From positions 1 through 61,522 of the forward strand of contig JAJYAM010000008.1 of the NCBI GenBank assembly GCA_021779535.1: a DNA stretch of 61,522 nucleotides, read 5' to 3'. Both the position numbers and the translations under genes were made by a program. The stretch is from Pseudomonadota bacterium (lineage in GTDB: Bacteria > Pseudomonadota > Gammaproteobacteria > Steroidobacterales > Steroidobacteraceae). The first letter of the stretch is position 1; every line of letters starts with the position of its first letter. The notes beneath the pieces were generated by a model, which saw nothing but the letters and a program-made list of their open reading frames with translations, did not search any database and was not told the DNA's origin. Positions 52,601 through 61,495 of this stretch are shown one piece after another.

Positions 52601-53212
52601 GATGCACACGATGTAGCCGTCGCGGCGCGCGAGCGCCGCCTTGCTGACCGCGACCTCGACCGCGACCGTCGCGCCGTCCTTGGCGTGGCCCCAGACCGAT
52701 TGCGCCGCCAGGTCGATGTGCGTGTCGTCGATCCGGGTCGCCCAGGCCTCGAGGCAGGCGCGCGCGCCGCGGGTCGCGAGGTCGGGCAGCAGGAAGTCGA
52801 GCGAGCGACCGAGGATCTCGGCCGGCGAGTACCCGAAGATCCGCTCGCCGGTCGGGTTGCAGCTTTCGATGTGACCGTCGGCGTCGACGGTGAGGATCGC
52901 ATCCTTGACGTTGTCGAGGATCGCCTGCAGGTGGGAGGCGGTCTCCTCGCGGATCTCCCGCGTGAGCGCTTGCGCCTCGTCCGACAGGATCTGCATCGAA
53001 CGGACGATCCCGCGCCGCTCCTCCTCGATCCGGTCGTACTGCTGGCTCACGCTGCGAAGCAGCGCCATGAGATCGAGCTCGCCGCCGCGCGCGCGCGCGT
53101 CGCTCAGCTGTCGTTCGAGCAGACGGTTGAAATCCGTCGCCGGCGGCAGCGTTCCTTGCAGGCGCAGGACTGTGGCGGTGTCACGTGCCAACTCGTTCGA
53201 ACTCCCGGACAA
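49610..53212 (-). CDS. Multi-PAS/GAF sensor with GGDEF and EAL domains (cyclic-di-GMP)
   Basis: 1200 residues, no membrane helix seen. Domain order (rough): helical N-terminus 1-90, PAS 95-215, PAS 225-345, GAF 350-505, PAS 520-640, PAS 645-770, GGDEF 775-935, EAL 955-1195. The cyclase site is intact (LGGDEFGIL, about 851-859). The EAL site reads FELLLR (Glu983), VNLSG, FEITET, DDFGSG (Asp1104-1105) and YLKIDG (Lys1125), so catalysis is plausible, though the usual AEGVE is AERVES. Net effect, synthesis or breakdown of c-di-GMP, cannot be decided. Start is uncertain: TTG 53212 is the first possible start and a TTG seven codons later has GGGAG upstream. 25 bp after typA. Confidence 0.9.
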   Translation of the reverse strand: MSGSSNELARDTATVLRLQGTLPPATDFNRLLERQLSDARARGGELDLMALLRSVSQQYDRIEEERRGIVRSMQILSDEAQALTREIREETASHLQAILDNVKDAILTVDADGHIESCNPTGERIFGYSPAEILGRSLDFLLPDLATRGARACLEAWATRIDDTHIDLAAQSVWGHAKDGATVAVEVAVSKAALARRDGYIVCIRDISERQAAEQMIRDSEARYRVLVEHAPEAIVLFDVDADHFVDVNDNACRFFKMTRVELLACGPARISPPVQMDGTPSFGIVRGHVDAALAGGTPVFEWTHCDAEGRTIPCEVRFVRLPNSRRRLLRASITDITERKRAEAIAAGERRVFEKIAANAPLDAVFEAIGDLLENALPASRCALNRLDAAAGVLRFAVVPRLPREFVVAMDCVPTIPGYGSCAAAAARGEAVIAADIATDPVWERCREIAAQGGLRACWSMPILASDDRVVGTCAVYQGEAGAPSPRDVELLARIAQIAGIAIERRAAEEALRESEAKFRGLFDNVIEGVYRSTPDGRILAANRALAKMLGYETAEELCALPVSGLYWHPDDRDTWVRQMENDGELRNVEFTLRRKDGRMLIVADNARAMRDAQGLVIGYEGTLTDITERKRAETAVFQAKERAQVTLQSIGDAVITTDSTGRIDYMNPMAESLTGWESREAQGRLIGEVLTVVDEATHAATECPVMCCLREGRVLGLADHTVLVTRLNREIAIQDSAAPIRNRNGETVGAVLVFHDASKERRLHRALRYQASHDALTGLINRREFENRLAAAVEGVRREPSLRRALLYLDLDQFKLVNDTCGHPAGDQLLKQITGVLQTRVRTGDTLARLGGDEFGILLQDCALDQAVRVAETLRQAIRDFRFVWQDGTFTIGVSIGIVEITEEMPTIASVLSAADVACYSAKESGRNRVEIYTADNVPERHREMHWVSRLARACEESRFELAFQPIVPTSPGVAARAHFELLLRLRDEPGRLVSPAEFIPAAERYSLMPSIDRWVVKTALERVAYRGAPGVEPYTIAVNLSGSSLNDERFLEDLIGLLGATHLAPGSLCFEITETAAIANLGNVVHFMRELKARGCHFALDDFGSGLSSFLYLKTLPVDYLKIDGQFIENVTRDPVDRSMVEAISQVGRAMGIRTIAERVESAEVFAELARLGIGFAQGFHIAVPRPIAEFPYPGGR

Positions 53213-53237
53213 ATCGACGGCGTCCCGGCCGTCTCCG

Positions 53238-55094
<1,857 letters not shown>

Positions 55095-55127
55095 GGCGGG
55101 CTCGGGGAGGTGCGGGGGTAGCCGAAT

Positions 55128-55133
55128 ATTATA
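55128..55133 (-). promoter_or_regulatory. -10 element of typA
   Basis: Perfect TATAAT within an AT-rich dozen bases, 33 nt before the typA GTG; leader about 27 nt. No -35 resembling TTGACA at the right spacing. Confidence 0.45.
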
Positions 55134-55199
55134 ACCGAAAATGCGCCCCGCCGGGGAATCGATGGACCTCCTCGCCGGGCCGTCGGACCGCGGGGCCGA

Positions 55200-55739
55200 T
55201 CAGCGGCCCGCGGTCGAGGCGGGCGCGCCCGCCGCCGCCGCGCCGACGATCAGCGGGAGCGCGTAGCGACCCTGCGTGCTGCCCAGGGCGTCGCTCAGCG
55301 TCAGATCGAGATCGAGGGTCTGCACGCCCGGCGCGGTCGGGATCACGATCACGCGGGTGCGATAGGCCACCCTGCCGTCGAGCGCGGGCAGCGCTCGCGA
55401 GCGCTCCGCGGCGGCGACCGAGAACGCCGGGTCGTCGACGATCGTGAGCGTGCCGGTATTCGCCGAGTTCGTCGGAATCAGCGCCAGATCGATCGCGACG
55501 GGCGCGCCCGCGACCGGGCGGGTCTCGGGCGCGAACTTCAGTTTCAGCGCCAGCGTGCCCTTGCCGATGCGCGGCGCCTCGACGAGCCCCGCGGTGTCGT
55601 TCGCGGCCGCCCGGCGCCGGGCCTTGGCCTGTTCGGCGGACCGCGTGGCGCGCGCAACGGACTGCGCCTGCGGCCCGCGGTGACAGGCCGCGAGCATCGT
55701 GACTGCCACGCCGAGCGCGAGCGACCGAAGGCTTCGCAT
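55200..55739 (-). CDS. Putative lipoprotein of unknown function
   Basis: 179 residues. Signal peptide with lipobox MLAAC (acylated Cys19); Gly20-level residues after the Cys are His-Arg-Gly, so no inner-membrane Asp signal, suggesting the outer membrane. A basic Ala/Arg linker (about 30-50) is followed by a beta-rich domain (about 60-170: GTLALKLKFAPETRPVAG, VDDPAFSVAAAER, RTRVIVIPTAPGVQTLDLD) that resembles an Ig-like or carrier sandwich but matches no family I recognise. It sits between typA and srkA on the same strand. TATTCT 7 nt before the ATG and no Shine-Dalgarno suggest a leaderless mRNA. Confidence 0.75.
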   Translation of the reverse strand: MRSLRSLALGVAVTMLAACHRGPQAQSVARATRSAEQAKARRRAAANDTAGLVEAPRIGKGTLALKLKFAPETRPVAGAPVAIDLALIPTNSANTGTLTIVDDPAFSVAAAERSRALPALDGRVAYRTRVIVIPTAPGVQTLDLDLTLSDALGSTQGRYALPLIVGAAAAGAPASTAGR

Positions 55740-55746
55740 GGCCCCA

Positions 55747-55752
55747 AGAATA
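55747..55752 (-). promoter_or_regulatory. -10 element placed for a leaderless lipoprotein mRNA
   Basis: TATTCT on the minus strand, 7 nt between it and the ATG at 55739. No Shine-Dalgarno between. Confidence 0.35.
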
Positions 55753-55768
55753 CCGAAACCCGGGGCGA

Positions 55769-56749
55769 TCACAACTCGAGCGGCGGGGCCTCGACCGCGG
55801 CGAGCTGCTCCTCGAGCGCCCGGTAGTGCTCCTCCCAGTAGCGCGGCTCCGCGAACCACGGGAACGCCCGCGGGAATGCCGGATCCGCCCAGCGCCGCGC
55901 GATCCAGGCCCCGTAGTGGATCATCCGCAACGCGCGCAACGGCTCGATCAGCGCGATCTCGCGCCGGTCGAACGGCAGGAATTGCTCGTAGCCCTCGAGC
56001 AGGTCCGTGAGCGCGACCCGCATCTCGCCCGCATCCCCCGCGAGCAGCATCCACAGGTCCTGCACCGCCGGGCCGGTCGTGCAATCGTCGAGGTCGACGA
56101 AGTGCGGACCGGCCTCGGTCCACAGCACGTTGCCGCGGTGGCAATCGCCGTGGATCCGCAGCACCCGGGCGCCACGCCAGCCGCTCGCACACGCTTCGAC
56201 CGCCTCGAGCAGCGTCTCGGTCAGCTGCTCGTACTTCGGTGCCAGATAATCAGGAACCCAGCGGCCGCGCAGCAGGAAGTCGCGCGACTGCCGCCCGAGC
56301 ACCCCGACGTCGAGCCGCGTCCGGTGCGCGAACGCCGCCGCGCGGCCCGCTTGATGGATCCGGCCGAGGAACCGTCCGATCCACTGCCGGTCGTCCGCGG
56401 TGCCGAGCTCCGGCCAGCGGCCGCCGCGGCGGGGAAACAGCGCGTACCGATATCCCTCGTGCGCGTGCAGCGTCACCCCGCCGGTCGCGAGCGGCGCGAT
56501 CACCGGGATCTCGAGCGCCGCGAGCTCCAGCGCGAACGCATGCTCCTCGAGGATCGCCGCGTCGCTCCAGCGTCCCGGGCGATAGAACTTCGCGACCACG
56601 GGCGTGGCATCCTCGATCCCGATCTGGTACACGCGGTTCTCGTAGCTGTTGAGGGCGAGCACCCGGCCGTCGGCGGGGAAGCCGGCCGCCTCGACCGCCG
56701 CGAGCACGAGGTCGGGCGAGAGGTTCGCGTAGGGCGTGTCGGTGCGCAT
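55769..56749 (-). CDS. srkA: Stress response kinase A (SrkA/RdoA/YihE)
   Basis: 326 residues (E. coli 328). Ser/Thr kinase of the aminoglycoside-phosphotransferase fold, reported to protect from stress-induced programmed death. Signatures: LNSYENRVYQIGIED, VVAKFYRPGRWS (ATP Lys), catalytic IHGDCHRGNVLW and metal VDLDDCTTGP, then DLWMLLAGD. ATG 56749 has TAGAAT 6 nt upstream and no Shine-Dalgarno. Divergent from the glrK operon. In E. coli it precedes dsbA; here dsbA is not adjacent. Confidence 0.94.
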   Translation of the reverse strand: MRTDTPYANLSPDLVLAAVEAAGFPADGRVLALNSYENRVYQIGIEDATPVVAKFYRPGRWSDAAILEEHAFALELAALEIPVIAPLATGGVTLHAHEGYRYALFPRRGGRWPELGTADDRQWIGRFLGRIHQAGRAAAFAHRTRLDVGVLGRQSRDFLLRGRWVPDYLAPKYEQLTETLLEAVEACASGWRGARVLRIHGDCHRGNVLWTEAGPHFVDLDDCTTGPAVQDLWMLLAGDAGEMRVALTDLLEGYEQFLPFDRREIALIEPLRALRMIHYGAWIARRWADPAFPRAFPWFAEPRYWEEHYRALEEQLAAVEAPPLEL

Positions 56750-56755
56750 CCGCCG

Positions 56756-56787
56756 ATTCTACGCGGCGCCGGGCGCGCTGCTAGAAT
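56756..56787. promoter_or_regulatory. Symmetric divergent -10 elements of srkA and glrK
   Basis: In the 44-bp gap the same hexamer TAGAAT occurs on both strands: minus 56761-56756, 6 nt before the srkA ATG, and plus 56782-56787, 6 nt before the glrK ATG. Transcription would start at the A of each start codon. The two hexamers also form an inverted repeat with 20 nt between arms. Each promoter's -35 region would overlap the other's -10. Confidence 0.5.
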
Positions 56788-56793
56788 GCACCG

Positions 56794-58260
56794 ATGCGCG
56801 TGCCCTGGCCCAAGTCCTTGAGCGGGTTGATGTTCGTCGGCTTCACGATCGTCGCCGCGCCGCTCCTGGTCGCGATCGTGAACGCCGCCGTGCAGATGAA
56901 CCGGCTCGCGAACCGCAGCGAGCAGCTGGTGATCCACGGAATGCAGGGCACCCGCAACATCCAGCTGCTGCTCGAGGACATCGGCACGCTCGAGCGCGGC
57001 GCGCGGCTCTACCAGATCCTCGGCAGCGCGGACCTCCTCGACGGCTACGCACAGACCACCGCACGCCTCGACCGCGCGGCGAACGCGCTCGAGCGCCTCC
57101 CGCTCGATCGGCAGTCGGCGGCGGACCTCGCGGCGCTGCGCGGCCAGGCGGATACGCTCCTCGCGCAGCTGCGCACGACGGCGCCGAACGACCCGCAGCT
57201 GAATACGCTGATCGGCACTTATCCGCACCTCGCGAACCTCGCGTCGCGGATCTCGGACCGCACCACCGCGTCGATCGGCCATGAGCTCACCGCGCTGCAG
57301 CTCGCGGCGGCGCGCACCCAGCGTACGCTCCTGTGGCAGTCGCTCCTGCTCGTCCCGCTCACGCTCGCGGTCGTCGGCGTGTTCACGTTCCTGATGGGAC
57401 GGCCGCTGCGCGCGATCGACCGCGCGATCGCCGAGCTCGGCCGCGGCGCGTTCTCCCGCCCGATCGCGATCGGGGGACCCAAGGACCTCGAACGGCTCGC
57501 CTCGCAGCTCGAATGGCTGCGCTCGCGGCTGCTGGAGCTCGCGCAGGAGAAGAACCGGTTCCTGCGCCACATGTCGCACGAGCTCAAGACGCCGCTCGCG
57601 AACATCCGCGAAGGCACCGAGCTGCTGATGGACGGCGCGGTCGGGGAATTGAAGAGCGCGCAGCGCGAGGTCACCGCGATCCTGCGCGAGAACAGCATGA
57701 AGCTGCAGCGCCTGATCGAGAACCTGCTGAGCTTCAGCGCGTGGCAGGCGAACAGCCTCGGGCTCGACGTCTCGGAGTTCAAGCTCCGTCCGCTCGTGAA
57801 GACCGTGCTCGAGAACCAGCAGCTCACGCTGGTCGCGCAGCGCGTGCGCCTCGACGTGCAGATCGAGGATCTCGCGCCCTGCGCGGACCGCGCGAAGCTG
57901 CGGCTGATCCTCGACAACCTGCTGTCGAACGCGGTCAAGTTCACCCCGCGCGGCGGCACGATCGGGATGCACGCGCGCGCCGAGGGCGAGGACCTCGTGA
58001 TCGACGTGAGCGACAGCGGTCCCGGCGTCCCGGCCGAGGAGCGGCAGCGCATCTTCGAAGCGTTCTACCAGGGCAAGGCCCAGCAGGGCGGCCACGTGAA
58101 GGGGACCGGAATCGGGCTCTCGGTCGTGACCGAGTTCGTGAGCGCCCATCGCGGATCGATCCAGATCCTCGATGCCCCGGCGGGCGGCGCGCTGTTCCGG
58201 GTGCGACTGCCGCTGCGCCAGACGATCGTCGCCCCACCGGAGAAGGCCTATGCGGCTTGA
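56794..58260 (+). CDS. glrK: GlrK/QseE-type sensor histidine kinase
   Basis: 488 residues. Transmembrane helix 1 at about 11-32, a helical periplasmic domain (about 35-178), helix 2 at about 182-202, a HAMP domain (203-255), the H-box FLRHMSHELKTPLANIREG (phosphoacceptor His262), N-box LILDNLLSNAVKFTPRGG, and G-boxes VSDSGPGVP and KGTGIGLSVV. Layout and neighbours (a QseG-like lipoprotein, then a GlrR-like regulator) match E. coli glrK-qseG-glrR, which senses envelope state. The gene overlaps the lipoprotein by 11 bp. Likely leaderless. Confidence 0.88.
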   Translation: MRVPWPKSLSGLMFVGFTIVAAPLLVAIVNAAVQMNRLANRSEQLVIHGMQGTRNIQLLLEDIGTLERGARLYQILGSADLLDGYAQTTARLDRAANALERLPLDRQSAADLAALRGQADTLLAQLRTTAPNDPQLNTLIGTYPHLANLASRISDRTTASIGHELTALQLAAARTQRTLLWQSLLLVPLTLAVVGVFTFLMGRPLRAIDRAIAELGRGAFSRPIAIGGPKDLERLASQLEWLRSRLLELAQEKNRFLRHMSHELKTPLANIREGTELLMDGAVGELKSAQREVTAILRENSMKLQRLIENLLSFSAWQANSLGLDVSEFKLRPLVKTVLENQQLTLVAQRVRLDVQIEDLAPCADRAKLRLILDNLLSNAVKFTPRGGTIGMHARAEGEDLVIDVSDSGPGVPAEERQRIFEAFYQGKAQQGGHVKGTGIGLSVVTEFVSAHRGSIQILDAPAGGALFRVRLPLRQTIVAPPEKAYAA

Positions 58261-58861
58261 GTTCCGCGCGCTCGTCGCGTGCGCCCCGCTCGTGCTCGCC
58301 TTGAGCGGCTGCACGCTGGTCGACGAGTGGCGGCACCGCCCGCCCCCGCCGCCGCCGCCGCCGCCGAGCGCGGCGCGCGTCGACCTCGAGCTGTTGAGCC
58401 GCCTGCCGACGGACGCCCCGGCGCGGCAGGCCGCGGAGCTCGCGCAAGCCCGGCACGCGGCCGACGCTGCGCCGACCGCGACCCACCGGTTGCGCTACGC
58501 GCTGCTGCTCGCGACGCCCGGGCACGCGGGCGCCGATCCCGTCGCCGCGCAGCGACAACTTTCCGAAATCCTCGCGAGCCCCGACACTCTGACCGCGGAG
58601 GAGCGGATGCTCGCGACGATCGAGCTCGGCCAGGTCGAGCGGCAGCTCACGCTCCTCGCGACGAATCGTCGCCTGCGCGAACGCACCACCGCGCAAACGC
58701 AGGCGACCGCCGTCGATGCGCGGCGCCGGCTCATTGCTGAGCAGGCCGAGAACGCGAAGCTTCGCAAGGCGCTCGCGGACGCCCAGGCGAAGATCGACGC
58801 GGTCACGCACATCGAGCGCTCGATCGGCGAGCGCGCAAGCGGAGGGTCTCCGCCGCGATGA
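58250..58861 (+). CDS. qseG: QseG-like lipoprotein of the GlrK/GlrR system
   Basis: 203 residues from ATG 58250; an ATG at 58172 is upstream but inside glrK and would bury the signal peptide. Lipobox LALSGC with acylated Cys21; then residues 31-39 are nine consecutive prolines. The rest is helical and charged, ending in a coiled coil (about 140-185: AEQAENAKLRKALADAQAKI). In E. coli QseG is an outer-membrane lipoprotein that touches the kinase to control it. Sequence conservation in this family is low, so the call depends on position. Confidence 0.72.
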   Translation: MRLEFRALVACAPLVLALSGCTLVDEWRHRPPPPPPPPPSAARVDLELLSRLPTDAPARQAAELAQARHAADAAPTATHRLRYALLLATPGHAGADPVAAQRQLSEILASPDTLTAEERMLATIELGQVERQLTLLATNRRLRERTTAQTQATAVDARRRLIAEQAENAKLRKALADAQAKIDAVTHIERSIGERASGGSPPR

Positions 58862-60297
58862 CGAAGAGTACGGAGGATGAGCCTTTGAACGCCTATTCCA
58901 GCGCCGTCACGACCCCGCTCGGCTTCGGCCTCGGCCCACGCGCGCCGCGCGCGGAGTCGCCCGCGCCGCGCCGCAAGGCGCGCCTCCTCGTCGTCGACGA
59001 CGACCCGGGGCTGCTGCGATTGCTCACGATCCGCCTGCGCGCCGAGAACTACGAGGTCGAGGCCGTCGAGAGCGGCGCCGCGGCGCTCGCCGCGTGCGTG
59101 CGCTTCCGCCCCGACCTCGTGATCACCGACCTGCGGATGGACCAGATGGACGGGATCGGGCTGCTGAAGGAGCTGCAGAGCCGCTGGCCGGGCCTGCGCG
59201 TGATCATCCTGACCGCACACGGAACGATCCCCGACGCGGTGCGCGCGACCCAGAGCGGCGCGTTCGGCTTCCTCACGAAGCCGGTCGAGAAGCAAGAGCT
59301 CCTCGACCAGGTGCAAAAAGCGCTCAAGGTGTCCGGCTTCGCGCAGGTCGACGAAACCTGGCGCGCCGGCATCGTGACCCGCAGCGAGCTGCTCGAGGAC
59401 AAGCTCGCGCAGGCCAACATGGTCGCGGGCACCGACGCGCGCGTGCTGCTGACCGGCGAGAGCGGCACGGGCAAGGAGCTGTTCGCGCGCGCGATCCACG
59501 AAGCAAGCCCGCGGCGCCGCGAGCCGTTCGTGGTCGTGAACTGCGCGGCGCCGGACGAGACGCCGCTCGAGATAGAGCTGTTCGGCTACGAGGCCGGCGC
59601 GTTCCCGGGCGCGCAGAAGGCCCAGCGCGGCCAGCTCGCCGCCGCGAGCGGCGGCACGCTGCTGATCGACGACGTCGACGGCCTGCCCGCGCGGCTGCAG
59701 GCGAAGCTCCTCGCGGTGCTCCAGGACGGCGTGGTCCGCCCGCTCGGCGGCGAACCCACCGCGGTCGACGTGCGCGTGATCTCGGCGACCCGCACGGACC
59801 TGCGCCGCGAGATGGAGGCGGGCCGGTTCCGCGAGGACCTGTATTACCGGCTGAACGTGGTGCAGATCGACCTGCCGCCGCTCGCGCGGCACCGCGAGGA
59901 CGTTCCGTTGCTGGTCGCGCATTTCCTCGACCAGATCGCCAGGCAGACCGGCGAACGCAAGATCTACGCACCCGAGGCGGTCGAGCTGCTCGCGACCGCG
60001 GACTGGCCGGGAAACGTCCGCCAGCTCGCGAACGTCGTGCGCCAGAACGTCGCGCTGACCCACGGCGCGATCATCACCGCCGAGGTCGTGCAGCAGTCGC
60101 TCGGCAGCGGATCGACGCGGCTGCCGTCGTTCGACGAGGCGCGCGACGAGTTCACGCGCAGCTACCTGTCGCAGATCCTGCAGATCACCGGCGGGAACGT
60201 GAGCCAGGCCGCGCGGCTCGCGAAGCGCAATCGCACCGACTTCTACAAGCTCCTCTCCCGGCACCAGCTGCAGCCGGACGACTTCAAACGCAGCTGA
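58858..60297 (+). CDS. glrR: GlrR-type NtrC-family response regulator with degenerate GAFTGA and Walker B
   Basis: 479 residues. A 40-residue lead precedes the receiver domain (Asp47-49, phosphoacceptor Asp91, Lys141). The AAA+ domain (about 170-400) has Walker A GESGTGKE, but the sigma-54-contacting loop is GAFPGA (Pro250 for Thr) and Walker B is LLIDD (Asp272 for the catalytic Glu). Sensor I SATRTD and Arg fingers GRFREDLYYRLN are intact. A Fis-type helix-turn-helix closes it (NVSQAARLAKRNRTDFYKLL). The Thr and Glu are normally needed for sigma-54 activation, so this protein may act without it. It overlaps the lipoprotein stop (ATGA). The operon position is that of GlrR. Confidence 0.88.
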   Translation: MTKSTEDEPLNAYSSAVTTPLGFGLGPRAPRAESPAPRRKARLLVVDDDPGLLRLLTIRLRAENYEVEAVESGAAALAACVRFRPDLVITDLRMDQMDGIGLLKELQSRWPGLRVIILTAHGTIPDAVRATQSGAFGFLTKPVEKQELLDQVQKALKVSGFAQVDETWRAGIVTRSELLEDKLAQANMVAGTDARVLLTGESGTGKELFARAIHEASPRRREPFVVVNCAAPDETPLEIELFGYEAGAFPGAQKAQRGQLAAASGGTLLIDDVDGLPARLQAKLLAVLQDGVVRPLGGEPTAVDVRVISATRTDLRREMEAGRFREDLYYRLNVVQIDLPPLARHREDVPLLVAHFLDQIARQTGERKIYAPEAVELLATADWPGNVRQLANVVRQNVALTHGAIITAEVVQQSLGSGSTRLPSFDEARDEFTRSYLSQILQITGGNVSQAARLAKRNRTDFYKLLSRHQLQPDDFKRS

Positions 60298-60304
60298 GCG
60301 CCGT

Positions 60305-61480
60305 TCACGCGGTCGCGGAATAGAACGCGGCGATCGACTCGACCACGTAGTCCAGCTGCGCGCGCTCGAGCTCCGGGTAGATCGGCAGCGCGAGGCACTC
60401 GGCCGCCGCCCGCTCGGCCTCGGGGAAGTCGCCGCGCCGGTGGCCGAGGTACGCGAAGCACTCCTGCAGGTGCAGCGGCACCGGATAGTAGATCTCGGTT
60501 CCGACGCCGCGATCGGCCAGATGCGCGCGCAGCGCGTCCCGATCCGGTGCGCGCACGACGTACTGGTTGTAGATGTGGCGAACCCCGGGGAGCGCGCGCG
60601 GCGTCGCGATCCGGCCGGCGATCTTCGAGGCCGCGAACGCCCCGTCGTAGTGGGCCGCGTTGCGCTGCCGGCCTTCCGTCCAGCCGTCGAGGTACTTGAG
60701 TTTCACCCGCAGCACCGCCGACTGCAGCTCGTCGATCCGGAAGTTCCCGCCGACGTAGCGGTGGTAGTACTTCGGATGCCCGCCATGCACGCGCAGGATC
60801 GTCAACCGCTCCGCGAGCGCCGCGTCGTTGGTCGTGCACAAGCCCGCATCGCCGAACGCGCCGAGGTTCTTGGTCGGGAAGAACGAGAAGCAGCCGACGT
60901 CGCCGATCGAACCGGCGCGCGCGCCGCCCGCGGATTCGCTGCCGATCGCCTGCGCCGCATCCTCGATCACCCGCAGGCCGTGCGCGCGCGCGAGCGCGCC
61001 GAGCCGCTCGAGATCCGCGCACTGCCCGTACAGGTGCACCGGCAGGAGCGCGGCGATCCGCCCGCCGGTCACGCGATTGCGCAGGATCCCGTCACGGCGC
61101 TCGCAGCCGTGCTCGAGGAACGCGGCGACCGCCTCCGTCGAGAGGTTGAAGGTGACCGGGTCGATGTCGCAGAACACCGGGCGTGCGCCCAGTCGCGCGA
61201 TCGTGCCCGCGGTCGCGAAGAACGTGAACGGCGAGGTGATCACCTCGTCGCCCGCGCCGATCCCGAGACCCATCGCCGCGAGGAGCAGCGCGTCCGTGCC
61301 CGAGGACACGCCGATCCCGAAGCGCGCGCCGCAGTACGCGGCGGTCTCGCTCTCCAGCGCGCGGGTGTGCGCACCGAGGATGAACTGTTGACTGGCGCAG
61401 ACCGCCTCGATCAGAGGCATGACCTCGTCGCGAAACGTCGCGAACTGCGCCTTGAGGTCGAGGAGCGGAACTTTGAGCAT
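60305..61480 (-). CDS. DegT/DnrJ/EryC1/StrS-family sugar aminotransferase
   Basis: 391 residues. PLP-dependent aminotransferase of nucleotide-sugar keto groups. Signatures: VPLLDLKAQF at the start, VSSGTDALLLA, GDEVITSPFTFFAT, the PLP-contacting IEDAAQAIGS, the lysine in FSFFPTKNLGAFGD (Lys204), and RVHGGHPKYYHRYVGGNFRIDELQ (in parts, NFRIDELQ). Substrates in the family include UDP-linked 3- or 4-keto sugars (WbpE, WecE, VioA types) for O-antigen or exopolysaccharide; which applies cannot be told. Convergent with glrR, 7 bp apart. Upstream genes lie beyond the window. Confidence 0.92.
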   Translation of the reverse strand: MLKVPLLDLKAQFATFRDEVMPLIEAVCASQQFILGAHTRALESETAAYCGARFGIGVSSGTDALLLAAMGLGIGAGDEVITSPFTFFATAGTIARLGARPVFCDIDPVTFNLSTEAVAAFLEHGCERRDGILRNRVTGGRIAALLPVHLYGQCADLERLGALARAHGLRVIEDAAQAIGSESAGGARAGSIGDVGCFSFFPTKNLGAFGDAGLCTTNDAALAERLTILRVHGGHPKYYHRYVGGNFRIDELQSAVLRVKLKYLDGWTEGRQRNAAHYDGAFAASKIAGRIATPRALPGVRHIYNQYVVRAPDRDALRAHLADRGVGTEIYYPVPLHLQECFAYLGHRRGDFPEAERAAAECLALPIYPELERAQLDYVVESIAAFYSATA

Positions 61481-61489
61481 CGTGCGCGA

Positions 61490-61495
61490 AGGATA
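61490..61495 (-). promoter_or_regulatory. -10 element close to the aminotransferase start
   Basis: TATCCT on the minus strand, 9 nt before the ATG at 61480, predicting a leader of 2-3 nt. No Shine-Dalgarno is present. The last 27 bases of the window hold no further gene start that can be read. Confidence 0.35.
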
